A DNA stretch of 64,000 nt. Source: Desulfoluna limicola (GTDB taxonomy: Bacteria; Desulfobacterota; Desulfobacteria; Desulfobacterales; Desulfolunaceae). The translations under genes were made by a program, and so were the position numbers. Positions 44,423 through 53,273 of this stretch are shown here, piece by piece (the stretch's first letter is position 1; each line of letters opens with the position of its first letter). The stretch is from contig NZ_AP024488.1 in NCBI RefSeq assembly GCF_021654575.1, positions 4,301,501 to 4,365,500 of the forward strand. The letters are read 5' to 3'. Under the pieces are notes generated by a model. That model had not been told where the DNA came from and searched no databases. It saw only the letters and a list, made by a program, of their open reading frames with translations.

Positions 44423-44667
44423 ATGCCCTTCGTTTTCCCAATGAGCTCCACAGTCTTTGATATATCGCAGACCCATCACATACCAGAGGGACAAACTGTG
44501 ACATGTCGTGGTACCATACCACAGATCGCTTTTCGGGCCCGCGAAATGGGCCGCAAGATCAGTGGCACGCTTGTTGCCTGACTTGGGGACAGGTTAAAAA
44601 GTGCCAGCAGCGGTGCGGATGCCGATTGCCACCGGGTCTGAACAGAACGAATCAAAAGGAGAGAAGG
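44423..44667. other. Upstream region of the 3-hydroxyacyl-CoA dehydrogenase-like gene
   Basis: No gene. The stretch 44016-44314 between repeat copies 13 and 14 is also empty. AAAAGGAGAG at the end is a ribosome-binding site. Confidence 0.4.
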
Positions 44668-45570
44668 ATGGCGAAGATACAGAAGGTGTTGATATTGGGT
44701 GCGGGAACCATGGGCCAGCAGATCGGCTATCAGTGTGCGGCCTGCGGCCTTGACGTGACTCTATTTGACATGAGTGAGGAGGCCCTGAAAAAGGCTCTCG
44801 TTACCATGCCCAAGATCGGCAAGACCATGGTGACTGGCGGCAGGATTTCCAAAGAAGCAGCCGAAGGGGCCATGGAGAGGGTTCGCATCTGCACGGATGC
44901 CAGGGAGGCAGGCAAAGACGCAGACCTCATCAGCGAGTCGATCCCCGAAGACCCGAAACTTAAATCAAAGGTTTTTGCGTCATTTAACGGCATCTGCCCT
45001 GACCACACCATCTTTACCACCAACACCTCCACCCTTCTCCCTTCCATGATCGCCGCCCAAACCGGCAGGCCGGACCGGTTCGCCGCCCTTCACTTCCACG
45101 ATGTGCGTGTGACCAATGTCGTGGACATCATGCCCCACCCCGGCACCTCGAAGGAGACCCTTGAAGCCATCCGGGAGTTTGTTGTCCGGATCGACCAATA
45201 CCCCATCGAGCTCAAAAAGGAGCAGCCCGGCTATGTCTTCAACACCATGCTCAGCCAGCTCTTTGCCTCGGCCATGACCCTGGCGAGCCGTGAGGTGGCC
45301 TCCATCGAGGACATCGATCGCGCCTGGATGGGCATCATGCAAACCCCGGTGGGCCCCTTCGGTATCATGGACTCCATCGGCCTTGAAACCGTCTGGAAGG
45401 TAACCGACTACTGGGCCAACGCAACCAAGGACCCCCAAAGTCGCCAGAACGGCGATTTCGTCAAGCGCTTCGTGGACGCAGGTGACCTGGGCGTCAAAAG
45501 CGGCAAAGGGTTCTACTCCTACCCCAACCCCGCCTTTTTCAGCCCCGACTTCATGAAGGGAATTAAATAA
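44668..45570 (+). CDS. 3-hydroxyacyl-CoA dehydrogenase family protein
   Basis: A 300-residue NAD-dependent enzyme. The Rossmann loop VLILGAGTMGQQIGYQCA is at the N-terminus; the catalytic region reads AALHFHDVRVTNVVDIMPHP, where the family His and the following Asn/Glu environment are altered from the usual HFFNP. The C-terminal domain is DAGDLGVKSGKGFYSY. It is the size of a stand-alone 3-hydroxybutyryl-CoA dehydrogenase. Given the neighbours, a 3-hydroxy acid or CoA ester from amino-acid breakdown is a possible substrate. AAAAGGAGAGAAGG favours the ATG at 44668. Confidence 0.87.
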   Translation: MAKIQKVLILGAGTMGQQIGYQCAACGLDVTLFDMSEEALKKALVTMPKIGKTMVTGGRISKEAAEGAMERVRICTDAREAGKDADLISESIPEDPKLKSKVFASFNGICPDHTIFTTNTSTLLPSMIAAQTGRPDRFAALHFHDVRVTNVVDIMPHPGTSKETLEAIREFVVRIDQYPIELKKEQPGYVFNTMLSQLFASAMTLASREVASIEDIDRAWMGIMQTPVGPFGIMDSIGLETVWKVTDYWANATKDPQSRQNGDFVKRFVDAGDLGVKSGKGFYSYPNPAFFSPDFMKGIK

Positions 45571-45622
45571 GTAGGTAACTTAAAAAACCGCCTTCTATGG
45601 TCAAAGTGGGTGATAAAAGAAT

Positions 45623-45795
45623 GCCTCCGGCGGCAAGGTGTGCCACCTTGAAAGCAGGTTACGGATGGGCTTTACCCCTCGTTCCTCAGGGCAAAGCCCA
45701 TCCGCATTAGATGATAGTGTAATTTTGAAACCATACAAAAAGTCTGTTTATCGACCTTTTCAAAAGTTTGGTCCCCAGCATGACCGCCGGAGACG
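45623..45795. repeat. Modular palindromic element, copy 15, with distinctive arms
   Basis: GCCTCCGGCGG, stem AAGGTG-TGC-CACCTT, hairpin CGGATGGGCTTTACCC / GGGCAAAGCCCATCCG with loop CTCGTTCCTCA (45662-45704, 15 of 16 pairs), then on the other strand a decayed CAAACTTTTGAAAAGG module and end (45730-45795). CGCCTTCTATGGTCAAAGTG just upstream recurs beside copies 1, 16 and 17. Confidence 0.85.
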
Positions 45796-45877
45796 ACTTT
45801 GAATGCTGTGCCTCCGGCAGCCAGAGCATTTAATAAACATGGAATCACTCGTGGTGGAAAAAGCAACCTCATCCGTG

Positions 45878-45980
45878 CCGTCTTCCCCGGCTGCTTGATA
45901 AACCGCTCCTGCAGTCCGAATACCACAGGTAAAAAGCTCGACACCTTCATCCCTAATCGATTGACCGGGGCTCCATGTGT
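45878..45980. repeat. Degenerate GTCTTCCCCGGCT...TTGACCGGGG repeat
   Basis: GCCGTCTTCCCCGGCTG then, about 65 bp on, GATTGACCGGGGCTCCATGT. It shares both blocks and their spacing with 59064-59165 and, on the other strand, 6782-6893. Confidence 0.45.
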
Positions 45981-46098
45981 GAAACCCGGCCCGTCTGAAC
46001 CTGATGTTTACGGCGCAGCCCCTCACCCTCGACTACCCGAAAGCCCCCCCCTGCCTCCCACGGATTCATACGACCTCCCCTGAGTATATATTTTTTTA

Positions 46099-46126
46099 TT
46101 GATTTATATATAAATCTTTATACAAT
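46099..46126 (+). promoter_or_regulatory. AT-rich promoter region of the YheO-type regulator
   Basis: TTGATT (46099-46104), 16 bp, TACAAT (46121-46126). Downstream lies the perfect hairpin CCCCTT-GA-AAGGGG (46139-46152), which could be an operator or a leader structure. Confidence 0.45.
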
Positions 46127-46203
46127 ACCTTCGTAGAACCCCTTGAAAGGGGACATCGGTAGAACTTTTTATACAAAAACGCTAAACCACCCATGGAGCC
46201 CCC

Positions 46204-46842
46204 ATGCACAGCCCCAGCACCCGACTGACAAAATACATCCCCATGGCGGACATGATCGCAGCGGCCTTCGGCAAACACTGCGAAGTGGTGATCCATGACC
46301 TCTCCATCCCCCAGAATTCAGTCATATACGCCGTCAACAACCACGTCACCGGGCGGCAGGTCGGCCAATCCTTTGACCACCTGATCAAGCAGGTGTTGCT
46401 CTCGAAAAAGTTCAAAGGGGACATGACCGCCAACTACAAGACCATGACGGAAGACGGCAGGGAGGTGAAATCATCCACCGCCCTTATCCGGGACGACTCA
46501 AACGAAGTCATCGGCGCCCTGTGCGTCAACGTCGACCTGACATCCATGGGCCCCATGAAGGCTTTTCTGGACGAATTTCTATCCACGGCAGAAGAGCCCC
46601 CGGAGCCTGAAACAGCCCCCGTGGATAACGTTGTGGAGATTGTGGACAATCTTATAGAGAAAATTATCGGACAGGCGAACACGGCGTCCATGAAGCGGCA
46701 AGAAAAAATCCGCCTCATCGAATTCATGGAGGCCAAAGGGGTCTTCCTCATCAAGGGAGCCATCGACAAGGTGGCAGACCGGCTAGGCATCTCCAAGGTC
46801 ACGGTGTACAGCTACCTGGATGAAATCAAAAAAAGAAAGTAA
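46204..46842 (+). CDS. YheO/DauR-type transcriptional regulator (PAS-like + HTH)
   Basis: A 212-residue protein. The N-terminal YheO PAS-like domain (about 8-115, FGKHCEVVIHDLSIPQNSVI and GRQVGQSFDHLI) precedes an acidic linker and a C-terminal helix-turn-helix (AIDKVADRLGISKVTVYSYL). DauR in Pseudomonas, of this family, controls D-arginine catabolism; others respond to amino-acid-derived ligands. It stands upstream of ridA and two PLP enzyme genes on the same strand and is the probable local regulator. GGAG lies 5 bp before the ATG. Confidence 0.87.
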   Translation: MHSPSTRLTKYIPMADMIAAAFGKHCEVVIHDLSIPQNSVIYAVNNHVTGRQVGQSFDHLIKQVLLSKKFKGDMTANYKTMTEDGREVKSSTALIRDDSNEVIGALCVNVDLTSMGPMKAFLDEFLSTAEEPPEPETAPVDNVVEIVDNLIEKIIGQANTASMKRQEKIRLIEFMEAKGVFLIKGAIDKVADRLGISKVTVYSYLDEIKKRK

Positions 46843-46851
46843 CAGCACCAC

Positions 46852-47022
46852 GCCTCCGGCGGCCCTGCCGGGGGGGCAACCTTTTGAAAAGGTTGCCAAA
46901 CAGGCCTTCAAGCAATCTTGGGTCAACCTAAAACCTAAGGCAAATGTGATTTGGCCTGAGGAACGAAGGACAAAGCGCATTTGCAACCCGCTTTCAAGGT
47001 GGCACACCTTGCCACCGGAGGC
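46852..47022. repeat. Modular palindromic element, copy 16
   Basis: GCCTCCGGCGG, CCTGCCGG, stem GGCAACCTTTT-G-AAAAGGTTGCC (46875-46897), CAAACAGG, hairpin GCAAATG..GGCC / GGAC..CATTTGC with loop TGAGGAACGAA (46940-46984), AACCCGCTTTCAAGGTGGC, ACACCTTGCCACCGGAGGC. The CCATAGAAGGC motif follows. Confidence 0.88.
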
Positions 47023-47089
47023 TTTTTATCCATGCACCCTGACCATAGAAGGCAAACGCCTGAACAATTGCAGAAGGAACGTATCCACC

Positions 47090-47470
47090 ATGAAAACCAT
47101 CACCACAGACAACGCCCTGAAGCCCGCCGGACACTACAGCCAGGCCATCATTCACAACGGCCTGATCTACACGTCCGGTCAGTTCGCCTTCGACGCTGAC
47201 ACCGGCGAAAAGCATCAGGAGTCCATCGAGGAAGAGACCCGGCACGTGCTGAAGAATCTGGAACTCGTTCTGAAGGAAGCGGGCAGCTGCAAAGAGAAGG
47301 TGATCAAAACCACCCTCTACATCTCCGACATTGCCCTGTGGGCCCAGGTAAACCGGGTCTACGCCGAGTTTTTCGGCGACCACAAACCCGTGCGATCCGT
47401 GGTACCGACCCACGGAGACCTCCACTTTGGGTTCCATGTCGAATTAGAGGCTGTGGCCGCCATCGATTAA
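47090..47470 (+). CDS. ridA: RidA-family imine/enamine deaminase
   Basis: A 126-residue protein of the YjgF/YER057c/UK114 family. The start MKTITTDNALKPAGHYSQAI and SGQ (29-31) are typical, and Arg102 in PVRS corresponds to the substrate-binding Arg105 of E. coli RidA. RidA hydrolyses reactive 2-aminoacrylate or 2-aminocrotonate released by PLP dehydratases. Its place 30 bp before a PLP lyase gene fits that role. AAGGAA lies upstream of the ATG. Confidence 0.92.
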   Translation: MKTITTDNALKPAGHYSQAIIHNGLIYTSGQFAFDADTGEKHQESIEEETRHVLKNLELVLKEAGSCKEKVIKTTLYISDIALWAQVNRVYAEFFGDHKPVRSVVPTHGDLHFGFHVELEAVAAID

Positions 47471-47501
47471 AAATAAAACGATACGTAAGGAAGATAAAAC
47501 C

Positions 47502-48635
47502 ATGGTGCACTACATCGATCCGCAAACCCAGGAAACCTATCTCATTGAGCAACCCATCTGGAGATCCCCTTCGGGACACCCCCTGATGCTCACCGAGCTT
47601 CCCGGCATCAACCGGGGGGACATCGACACCTCGACCCGTTCCATCTGGCGATACCGGGCTGCGTTCCCCTTTCAGGTCAGCGACCCCATCACCATGGGCG
47701 AGGGGTGCACCCCCCTTGTAAAAAAAGAGATCGATGGGGCGACCTGCCACTTCAAGCTGGAGTGGTTCGCCCCCACGGGGTCGTTCAAAGACCGCGGCAC
47801 CTCTGCCATGCTCTCCATGCTGCGCCAGCAGGGAATCAACCACGTTCTGGAAGACAGCTCCGGAAACGGGGGATGCTCAGTGGCGGGCTACGGCGCTGCC
47901 GGTGGGATGAAAACCCGCATTTGTGTTCCCGATTCCACCTCGCCGTCAAAAATTGCCCAGGTACGCGCCTACGGTGCCGAGGTGATCCTGGTCCCTGGCC
48001 CCAGGGAGGCAACCGAAGCCGCCGCCATCGAGATGTCTACCGAGATATTCTACGCCAGCCATAACTGGCACCCCTTCTTCCTCCAAGGCACCAAGACCCT
48101 GGGTTACGAAATCTGGGAAGATTTCGGGTTCACCCTTCCGGACAACATCATCATTCCGGGCGGTGCCGGCAGCAACCTTCTGGGGTGCTTTCTGGCGTTT
48201 AAAGAGCTTATGGCAGCCGGTGAAATTCAAAAAATGCCCCGCCTCTTTCTCTCCCAGCCGGCCCACTGCGCCCCGGTGCACGCAAGCTTCCAGGCTGGGG
48301 CTGACGGCCCCGTACCCACGGAGTTTGCTCCCACCGTGGCCGAAGGCACCGCCATCAAATGCCCCATTCGAATGAAAGAGATGCTTACCGCCCTGCGGGA
48401 GAGCAACGGGGGCACCGTGGCTATTCCTGAAAAAGAGATCATCGAAGCCAGTCTTGCCTTAGCAAAAACCGGGCTTTATACAGAGCCCACCAGTGCCCAC
48501 GCCGGGGCGGCCTTCGTAAAGCTGATCAAGGCAGGGACCATCAAGGCCTCCGAGAAGACGGTGGTGATCCTCACAGGCACAGGGCTTAAAACCACGCCCT
48601 TCTACGAAGCGGAATTGTCCAGCCGCCGAGACTAA
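47502..48635 (+). CDS. Threonine-synthase-like PLP lyase (fold type II)
   Basis: A 377-residue enzyme. Lys96 in PTGSFKDRG is the PLP lysine; EDSSGNGGCSVAGYGA is the substrate/PLP ring loop (the family S-S-G-N); PGGAGSNLLG is the phosphate-binding Gly-rich loop. The fold is that of threonine synthase and threonine/serine dehydratases. Because it lies between ridA and a D-threonine aldolase-like gene, a dehydratase or lyase acting on a hydroxy-amino acid is more likely than threonine synthesis; there is no thrA/thrB. GTAAGGAAG precedes the ATG. Confidence 0.87.
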   Translation: MVHYIDPQTQETYLIEQPIWRSPSGHPLMLTELPGINRGDIDTSTRSIWRYRAAFPFQVSDPITMGEGCTPLVKKEIDGATCHFKLEWFAPTGSFKDRGTSAMLSMLRQQGINHVLEDSSGNGGCSVAGYGAAGGMKTRICVPDSTSPSKIAQVRAYGAEVILVPGPREATEAAAIEMSTEIFYASHNWHPFFLQGTKTLGYEIWEDFGFTLPDNIIIPGGAGSNLLGCFLAFKELMAAGEIQKMPRLFLSQPAHCAPVHASFQAGADGPVPTEFAPTVAEGTAIKCPIRMKEMLTALRESNGGTVAIPEKEIIEASLALAKTGLYTEPTSAHAGAAFVKLIKAGTIKASEKTVVILTGTGLKTTPFYEAELSSRRD

Positions 48636-48690
48636 AAAAACCATGGGCTGCCCAGCTCAGCCCCCCAAACTGAAAACAACGGAGAACCCC

Positions 48691-49824
48691 ATGGATCTTT
48701 CAACACTGGAAACCCCATGCCTGATTTTGGACAAGGGAAAATTAAAGAACAATATTGATCGCCTTCACAAGCGGATGGCAAAACTCGGGGTCAACCTGAG
48801 GCCCCACGGAAAATCCGCCAAGAACATGGATGTCATGACCATGGCCTTGGAGGTCCAATCCGGAGGGATCACCGTCTCAACGCTGAAGGAAGCAGAATAC
48901 TACTTCAGCCACGGCATCACCGATATTGTGTATGCCGTGGGCATCGCCCCGGTGAAGATGAAGCGCATTGTCGGCCTCATAAAAAAGGGCGCCGACATCA
49001 CCGTTCTCCTGGATTCGATTGAACAGGTGACATTCGTCGCGGAGGCAGGCAGGAAAAACGGCGTGACCATCCCGGCTCTCATTGAGCTCGATTGCGACGG
49101 GCACCGTTCGGGCGTCACCCTTGAAGATTCACTCCTGCTGGATATCGGCCGATTGATCAACAACGAAAAAGGGGTCTCCCTGGCTGGTGTCCTGACCCAC
49201 GCCGGCGAATCCTACCAGTGTAAATCCACAGACGAAATCAAAGCCATGGCAGAGACTGAGCGTGCCATGGCGGTGAAGTGTGCTGAGATATTGCGTCAAG
49301 ACGGCCTCCCATGCCCCATCGTAAGCGTGGGATCAACACCGACGGCAAATTTTGCCGAAGACCTGACAGGGGTTACAGAGGTCAGGGCCGGCGTGTTCAT
49401 GTTCTACGACCTGGTGATGGCGGGGCTGGGTGTGTGCGATGAATCAGACATTGCGATCTCGGTTCTCACATCGGTCATCGGGCACCAGAAGCGAAAAGGG
49501 TGGGTGATTACCGATGCCGGCTGGATGGCCCTTTCCCGTGACAGGGGCACGGCAGCGCAAAAGGTGGATCAGGGCTATGGCTTGGTGTGTGATGCCGATG
49601 GGGCCCCACTGAAGGATCTGATTGTCTCTGGCACGAACCAGGAGCATGGAATCATATCAGCCCGGCAGCAAAGGGAGCTCCCCCTGGAATCCCTTGAAAT
49701 CGGGAGCATGGTCCGTATCCTGCCGAACCATGCCTGTGCCACTGGGGCCATGTACGATCGGTACTATGTGACAGACGGCTCCACGGCCATTGTGGATGTC
49801 TGGCACCGCGTCAATGGGTGGTAA
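48691..49824 (+). CDS. D-threonine aldolase / D-serine dehydratase-like PLP enzyme
   Basis: A 377-residue fold-type III protein of the alanine-racemase-like DSD1/D-TA family. Lys41 in NLRPHGKSAK is the PLP lysine, and ILPNHACATG carries the His-x-Cys pair that binds zinc or manganese in this family. It would cleave or dehydrate a D-beta-hydroxy amino acid. The ATG at 48691 (MDLSTLETPCLILD) is preferred; the upstream frame start at 48643 lacks family match. It probably shares a transcript with the lyase 55 bp upstream. Confidence 0.9.
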   Translation: MDLSTLETPCLILDKGKLKNNIDRLHKRMAKLGVNLRPHGKSAKNMDVMTMALEVQSGGITVSTLKEAEYYFSHGITDIVYAVGIAPVKMKRIVGLIKKGADITVLLDSIEQVTFVAEAGRKNGVTIPALIELDCDGHRSGVTLEDSLLLDIGRLINNEKGVSLAGVLTHAGESYQCKSTDEIKAMAETERAMAVKCAEILRQDGLPCPIVSVGSTPTANFAEDLTGVTEVRAGVFMFYDLVMAGLGVCDESDIAISVLTSVIGHQKRKGWVITDAGWMALSRDRGTAAQKVDQGYGLVCDADGAPLKDLIVSGTNQEHGIISARQQRELPLESLEIGSMVRILPNHACATGAMYDRYYVTDGSTAIVDVWHRVNGW

Positions 49825-49841
49825 GGAGCAGGAAAAGCAAT

Positions 49842-50044
49842 GCCTCCTGCGGCCCTGCCGGGGGCCAGCCTTTTGCCTTATCTGAAAGAGTGGGGTTACC
49901 AAACAGGTCTTTAAAAAAATATTGGGTCCATCTAAAGCCTAAGGCAAATGTGATTTAGCCTGAGGAACGAAGGACAAAGCGCATTTGCAACTGCTTTCAA
50001 GGTATTTTGCCTAATATGGCTTCGCCACCCTTGCCGCTGGAGGC
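49842..50044. repeat. Modular palindromic element, copy 17
   Basis: GCCTCCTGCGG, CCTGCCGGGGGCCAGCC, CAAACAGG, hairpin GCAAATG..AGCC / GGAC..CATTTGC with loop TGAGGAACGAA (49944-49988), then the expanded terminal stem AAGGTATTTTGCCTAATATG, GCTTCGCCACCCTTGCCGC and GGAGGC. AACCATAGAAGGC follows. Confidence 0.85.
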
Positions 50045-50238
50045 ATTTTTTGGGCCACTTTAACCATAGAAGGCATATGCCGAGGCACACTGCCACGGTA
50101 CATGCATGACACCTCCCAACCATTTCCCCTGTCCTTTTGGAAAAATTTCGTGTATTTCGTCAGCTCTATCTATTTGAACCCAACATAAAACGCCCCCATT
50201 CTATTAAGGGGCTCAACAGCACAGGAATATAAAGAGCC

Positions 50239-50466
50239 ATGACTGATATCGTCACCATCAAAAAAGAGCCCATTGAACTCTTCAAAGTGATTAAAATTGC
50301 CAACTGGGTCGGCGGAGGCGGGGAGGCGAAGTTCGTTGTCTCAGAAGGCCTCGTGGAGTTAAACGGCGAAGTGGAAACCCGCAAAGCCAAAAAAGTCTAC
50401 AACGGGGACGTGGTGACCTTTCAGGAGATGTCCGTGAAGGTCGAGCTGGAAACGCCCGCCGAATAA
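50239..50466 (+). CDS. Small S4-domain RNA-binding protein (YbcJ-like)
   Basis: A 75-residue single S4 domain: FKVIKIANWVGGGGEAKFVV, then EGLVELNGEVETRKAKKV and NGDVVTF, the alpha-L RNA-binding motif of the YbcJ family. Cytoplasmic RNA or ribosome binding is inferred from the fold. It may be read with the catabolic genes but is flanked by repeat elements on both sides. Confidence 0.9.
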   Translation: MTDIVTIKKEPIELFKVIKIANWVGGGGEAKFVVSEGLVELNGEVETRKAKKVYNGDVVTFQEMSVKVELETPAE

Positions 50467-50555
50467 ACCACCCGAAGCAAGCCCTCAATGGGGTGCTCAC
50501 CCGGCAACACCTGAGGTTACATCAGCGTTTTACGGGCATAGCCATGAAGCGAAAA

Positions 50556-50658
50556 TGCGAATGTGACCGACCCGAGGAACGAGAGCCGGAAGCATTCGCA
50601 AACCAGCTTTCAAGGTGCTTTTGCTTAGTGTGGCTTCGCCACCCTTGCCGCCGGAGGC
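50556..50658. repeat. Modular palindromic element, copy 18
   Basis: Hairpin TGCGAATG..CCGACCC / GAGCCGG..CATTCGCA with loop GAGGAACGA (50556-50600), AACCAGCTTTCAAGGTG, expanded stem CTTTTGCTTAGTGTGGC, TTCGCCACCCTTGCCGCC, GGAGGC. Confidence 0.82.
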
Positions 50659-50695
50659 ACCTTTTTAAAAAAAATCAGCAACACGTGGACATGAC

Positions 50696-51673
50696 ATGCA
50701 GGACAAGGAAAAATTCGTACAGGCAGTCCAAGAGGGCTTAAACAAGGGGTGGTCCGGGTTTCTCTGGATAATGAAGATCCTCATCCCCATCTCCTTTTTC
50801 ACCCTGGTGCTGGACTACAGCGGCATCATCACGAAGCTGGACTTTCTCCTCGCACCCGTGATGGGCCTCCTCTCCCTCCCCTCGATGGCTGCCCTGCCTC
50901 TCATTATCGGTCTGTTCACAGGTATCTACGGTGCGGTGGCCGCCATGCTCGTGCTGCCCATGGCACCGGAACACATGACCCTGGTTGCGATTTTTCTTCT
51001 CATCTCCCACAACCTCATCCAGGAAGGGGCCGTCCAGGGGCAGGCCGGGATCAACCCCGTGAAAGCCACTATTTTCCGACTTGTCACCTCAGTCATTACC
51101 GTGGCAATCTGCGCCGTGTTCCTTAACCCGCCGGACACCGTAACCGCAGGCGCCGGCCTTGTCACCGCGACCAGAGGAGCCTTCGCACCCCTTTTCCAAG
51201 AGTGGGCCATCGCCACAGCAAGCCTCGCCGCCAAGATCTTTCTCATCATCATGACCATCATGGCAACCCTTCAGGTCATGAAAACCTTCAATACCATCCC
51301 ATATATCTTAAGACCCCTGACCCCCCTGATGAGACTCATGGGCTTAGAAAACAAACTCGGGATGCTCTGGCTCACCGCCACCCTCTTCGGCCTATCCTAC
51401 GGCTCCGCCGTTATCGTGGAAGAGATCAAAGAAAGCGCCTTCACCGAAGACGAACTCACACGACTCCACCTCTCCATCGGCATCAACCACGCCATGATCG
51501 AAGACCCGGCCCTCTTCCTCCCCCTGGGCCTGGCCGCCTTCTGGCTCTGGATCCCACGGCTCATCGCCGCCATCGTGGCCGTTCAGCTCCTGAATCTCTG
51601 GATCCGCATCCGGCCCGCGAAGACCATTGTTCTTTCTTTAAGAGGCATCACGTCCCTCAAGCGGAGATCTTAA
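50696..51673 (+). CDS. Nucleoside-recognition (Gate) domain membrane protein
   Basis: A 325-residue integral membrane protein with eight or so hydrophobic segments. ILIPISFFTLVLDYSGII and the second half AAKIFLIIMTIMATLQVMK match the Gate/nucleoside-recognition domain of YjiH/SpmA-type proteins. This family is thought to take part in transport; next to amino-acid catabolic genes it could be the uptake component. Its last 36 bp overlap the 3' end of the convergent EAL gene, and the hydrophilic C-terminal tail is encoded there. Confidence 0.82.
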   Translation: MQDKEKFVQAVQEGLNKGWSGFLWIMKILIPISFFTLVLDYSGIITKLDFLLAPVMGLLSLPSMAALPLIIGLFTGIYGAVAAMLVLPMAPEHMTLVAIFLLISHNLIQEGAVQGQAGINPVKATIFRLVTSVITVAICAVFLNPPDTVTAGAGLVTATRGAFAPLFQEWAIATASLAAKIFLIIMTIMATLQVMKTFNTIPYILRPLTPLMRLMGLENKLGMLWLTATLFGLSYGSAVIVEEIKESAFTEDELTRLHLSIGINHAMIEDPALFLPLGLAAFWLWIPRLIAAIVAVQLLNLWIRIRPAKTIVLSLRGITSLKRRS

Positions 51674-52945
51674 GCGACAAGGGCCCCTCCCTTTCAAGGC
51701 ATCAGGTTTCCGGACGCTGAAATCCGCACAAAAAATAAAGTAATCGCCGTTGGAGGTGACAAACAGACGGGACAGGGTTCTGCATAGGTTCCCAGTTGCA
51801 AGGGAAATATAGGGATCTGAGTAATGCTCTGTACGAGTCATCCCCTGCATGAAAAAAAAGTAACTTTTAAGGGAGTGATCCGCCCCTTTCTCTGAAGGAC
51901 GGAAAAGGGGGTTACGGGAGTTCCCGGTGCCATTGGGGTGACAATGTGTCCGGCTCACCTGACAACCGATGGCGTCCAGGATATAGAGGCACTCCACCCG
52001 ATCGTGCAAGCCAGAGAGGTTTTCCATGATGATGTCAAAGGTCTCTTGTTTGTTCCTGGAGAGAATGTTGCAGATGGCCCCGATAAGGGACGTGAACTTT
52101 TTCTGAAATGCCCTGTCCTCGGCGAGACGCTCTGCCTGACGGTATTCTATGGACTGAAAGAGGCTGCCCATCCGCCTGCGACAAATATCCGGCAATGGAA
52201 AAAGATCGGCCCGGGGTTTTGAGAAGTAAAACCCCTGATAAAGGTCGGCACCCAGCTCATGGCACACCTGGATATCTTCCAAATTCTCCACACCTTCCAC
52301 CAGACTCAAGGCCCCGATTTTCGAAGCGAGGTGAATGATTGTCTCCACAATCGCACGTTTATAAAAATCGGTACCGATATTTTCTACCAGGGTCCGATCG
52401 ATCTTGATAATATCCGGTTTTACCTGGAGCACCCGGTTCAGATTTGAGTGCTCCGAGCCAAAATCATCCAGGACAATCAGGAACCCTGCTTCGCGGTAGA
52501 AAGAGACAAAGAGCTCAAGGTCCTCTTGTGACTGGACACGAGCCTCGACGATCTCAATGGCCACCGATGATGGCGAGATGCCATGGCGTTTGACCTGATC
52601 CTTCATCCAACCCGACCCGATGCTGACCCGGTTCAGGATTGTCGGGTCAAAGTTCACAAAAAGCAAGGGGTCTCCGACTCTCTGGCACCTCGCGTATTCC
52701 TCGATGGCTTTTAGCCGACACGCGCGATCCACATCAAGGGTCATGCCGAAGGCCTCGGCCGCCTTGAACAGCCGATCGGGCGGAATCAAGTCACCGGAGG
52801 AGAGATCAAGCCCACGGCTCAAGGCCTCATACCCGATAACCCGTTTTTCCTTGAGACTCACAATGGGCTGTTTCAGGCTTACAATGCCGCCTCCTTCCAC
52901 CATTCTCTTCAACGCGCATCGATCCGATATCACATCCACTCCCAT
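51638..52945 (-). CDS. EAL-domain c-di-GMP phosphodiesterase with C-terminal sensory domain
   Basis: A 435-residue protein. The EAL domain (about 18-260) has the active set: YEALSR (EAL), NFDP (Asn), IEIVEA (Glu), LDDFGSEHSNL (DDFG), IKIDRTLV (Lys), LVEGVEN (Glu) and YQGFYFSKP. The C-terminal 150 residues (YILDAIGCQVSRTH ... YISLATGNLCRTLSRLF) resemble a PDC/cache-like sensory fold. It is therefore predicted to degrade c-di-GMP, unlike the degenerate EAL protein at 21.5 kb. No clear Shine-Dalgarno is seen; the start may be the Met15 codon. Confidence 0.88.
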   Translation of the reverse strand: MGVDVISDRCALKRMVEGGGIVSLKQPIVSLKEKRVIGYEALSRGLDLSSGDLIPPDRLFKAAEAFGMTLDVDRACRLKAIEEYARCQRVGDPLLFVNFDPTILNRVSIGSGWMKDQVKRHGISPSSVAIEIVEARVQSQEDLELFVSFYREAGFLIVLDDFGSEHSNLNRVLQVKPDIIKIDRTLVENIGTDFYKRAIVETIIHLASKIGALSLVEGVENLEDIQVCHELGADLYQGFYFSKPRADLFPLPDICRRRMGSLFQSIEYRQAERLAEDRAFQKKFTSLIGAICNILSRNKQETFDIIMENLSGLHDRVECLYILDAIGCQVSRTHCHPNGTGNSRNPLFRPSEKGADHSLKSYFFFMQGMTRTEHYSDPYISLATGNLCRTLSRLFVTSNGDYFIFCADFSVRKPDALKGRGPCRLRSPLEGRDAS

Positions 52946-52980
52946 TCAAAGCAATCCGCATAACGGTTCTGCTCAATATT

Positions 52981-53197
52981 GTCTCCTGCGGCCCTGACGA
53001 GCGACACCCCCCTGAAACGTTTGCAGACAGGTTTAAAAAATGATGCAGGCAACGGCAACTCGTTCACCAAACCATATGCTTTCGCCTTATTAAGCTCACA
53101 AGAGCTTTGAGCTCTACAGCCGAAGGGCTGGGAACAAAGGCTTTTTAAACCTCACCATGTTTACAGAGCTTTTTTCAAGAAGCGGGCCGCAGGAGGC
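52981..53197. repeat. Modular palindromic element, copy 19 (decayed long hairpin)
   Basis: CTCCTGCGGCCCTG, GAAACGTTTGCAGACAGG, linker with CAAACCATATG, an imperfect hairpin around CTACAGCCGAAGGGCTGGG (53101-53145), then AGCTTTTTTCAAGAAGCGGG, GCAGGAGGC. The same order as the copies at 28, 41 and 55 kb, with eroded pairing. Confidence 0.7.
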
Positions 53198-53273
53198 ATG
53201 TTTTTAGGTCAATTTATTCTGTATACGTATCTTAGGGTAGAGGGATCAGCCCCTGGACCGGCGGCTTGGCTCC

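Noticed and set aside
47090..47470. Suspicion that RidA lacks its key arginine
   Set aside because: On alignment with E. coli RidA the PVRS motif supplies the Arg equivalent to Arg105, so the active site looks intact.
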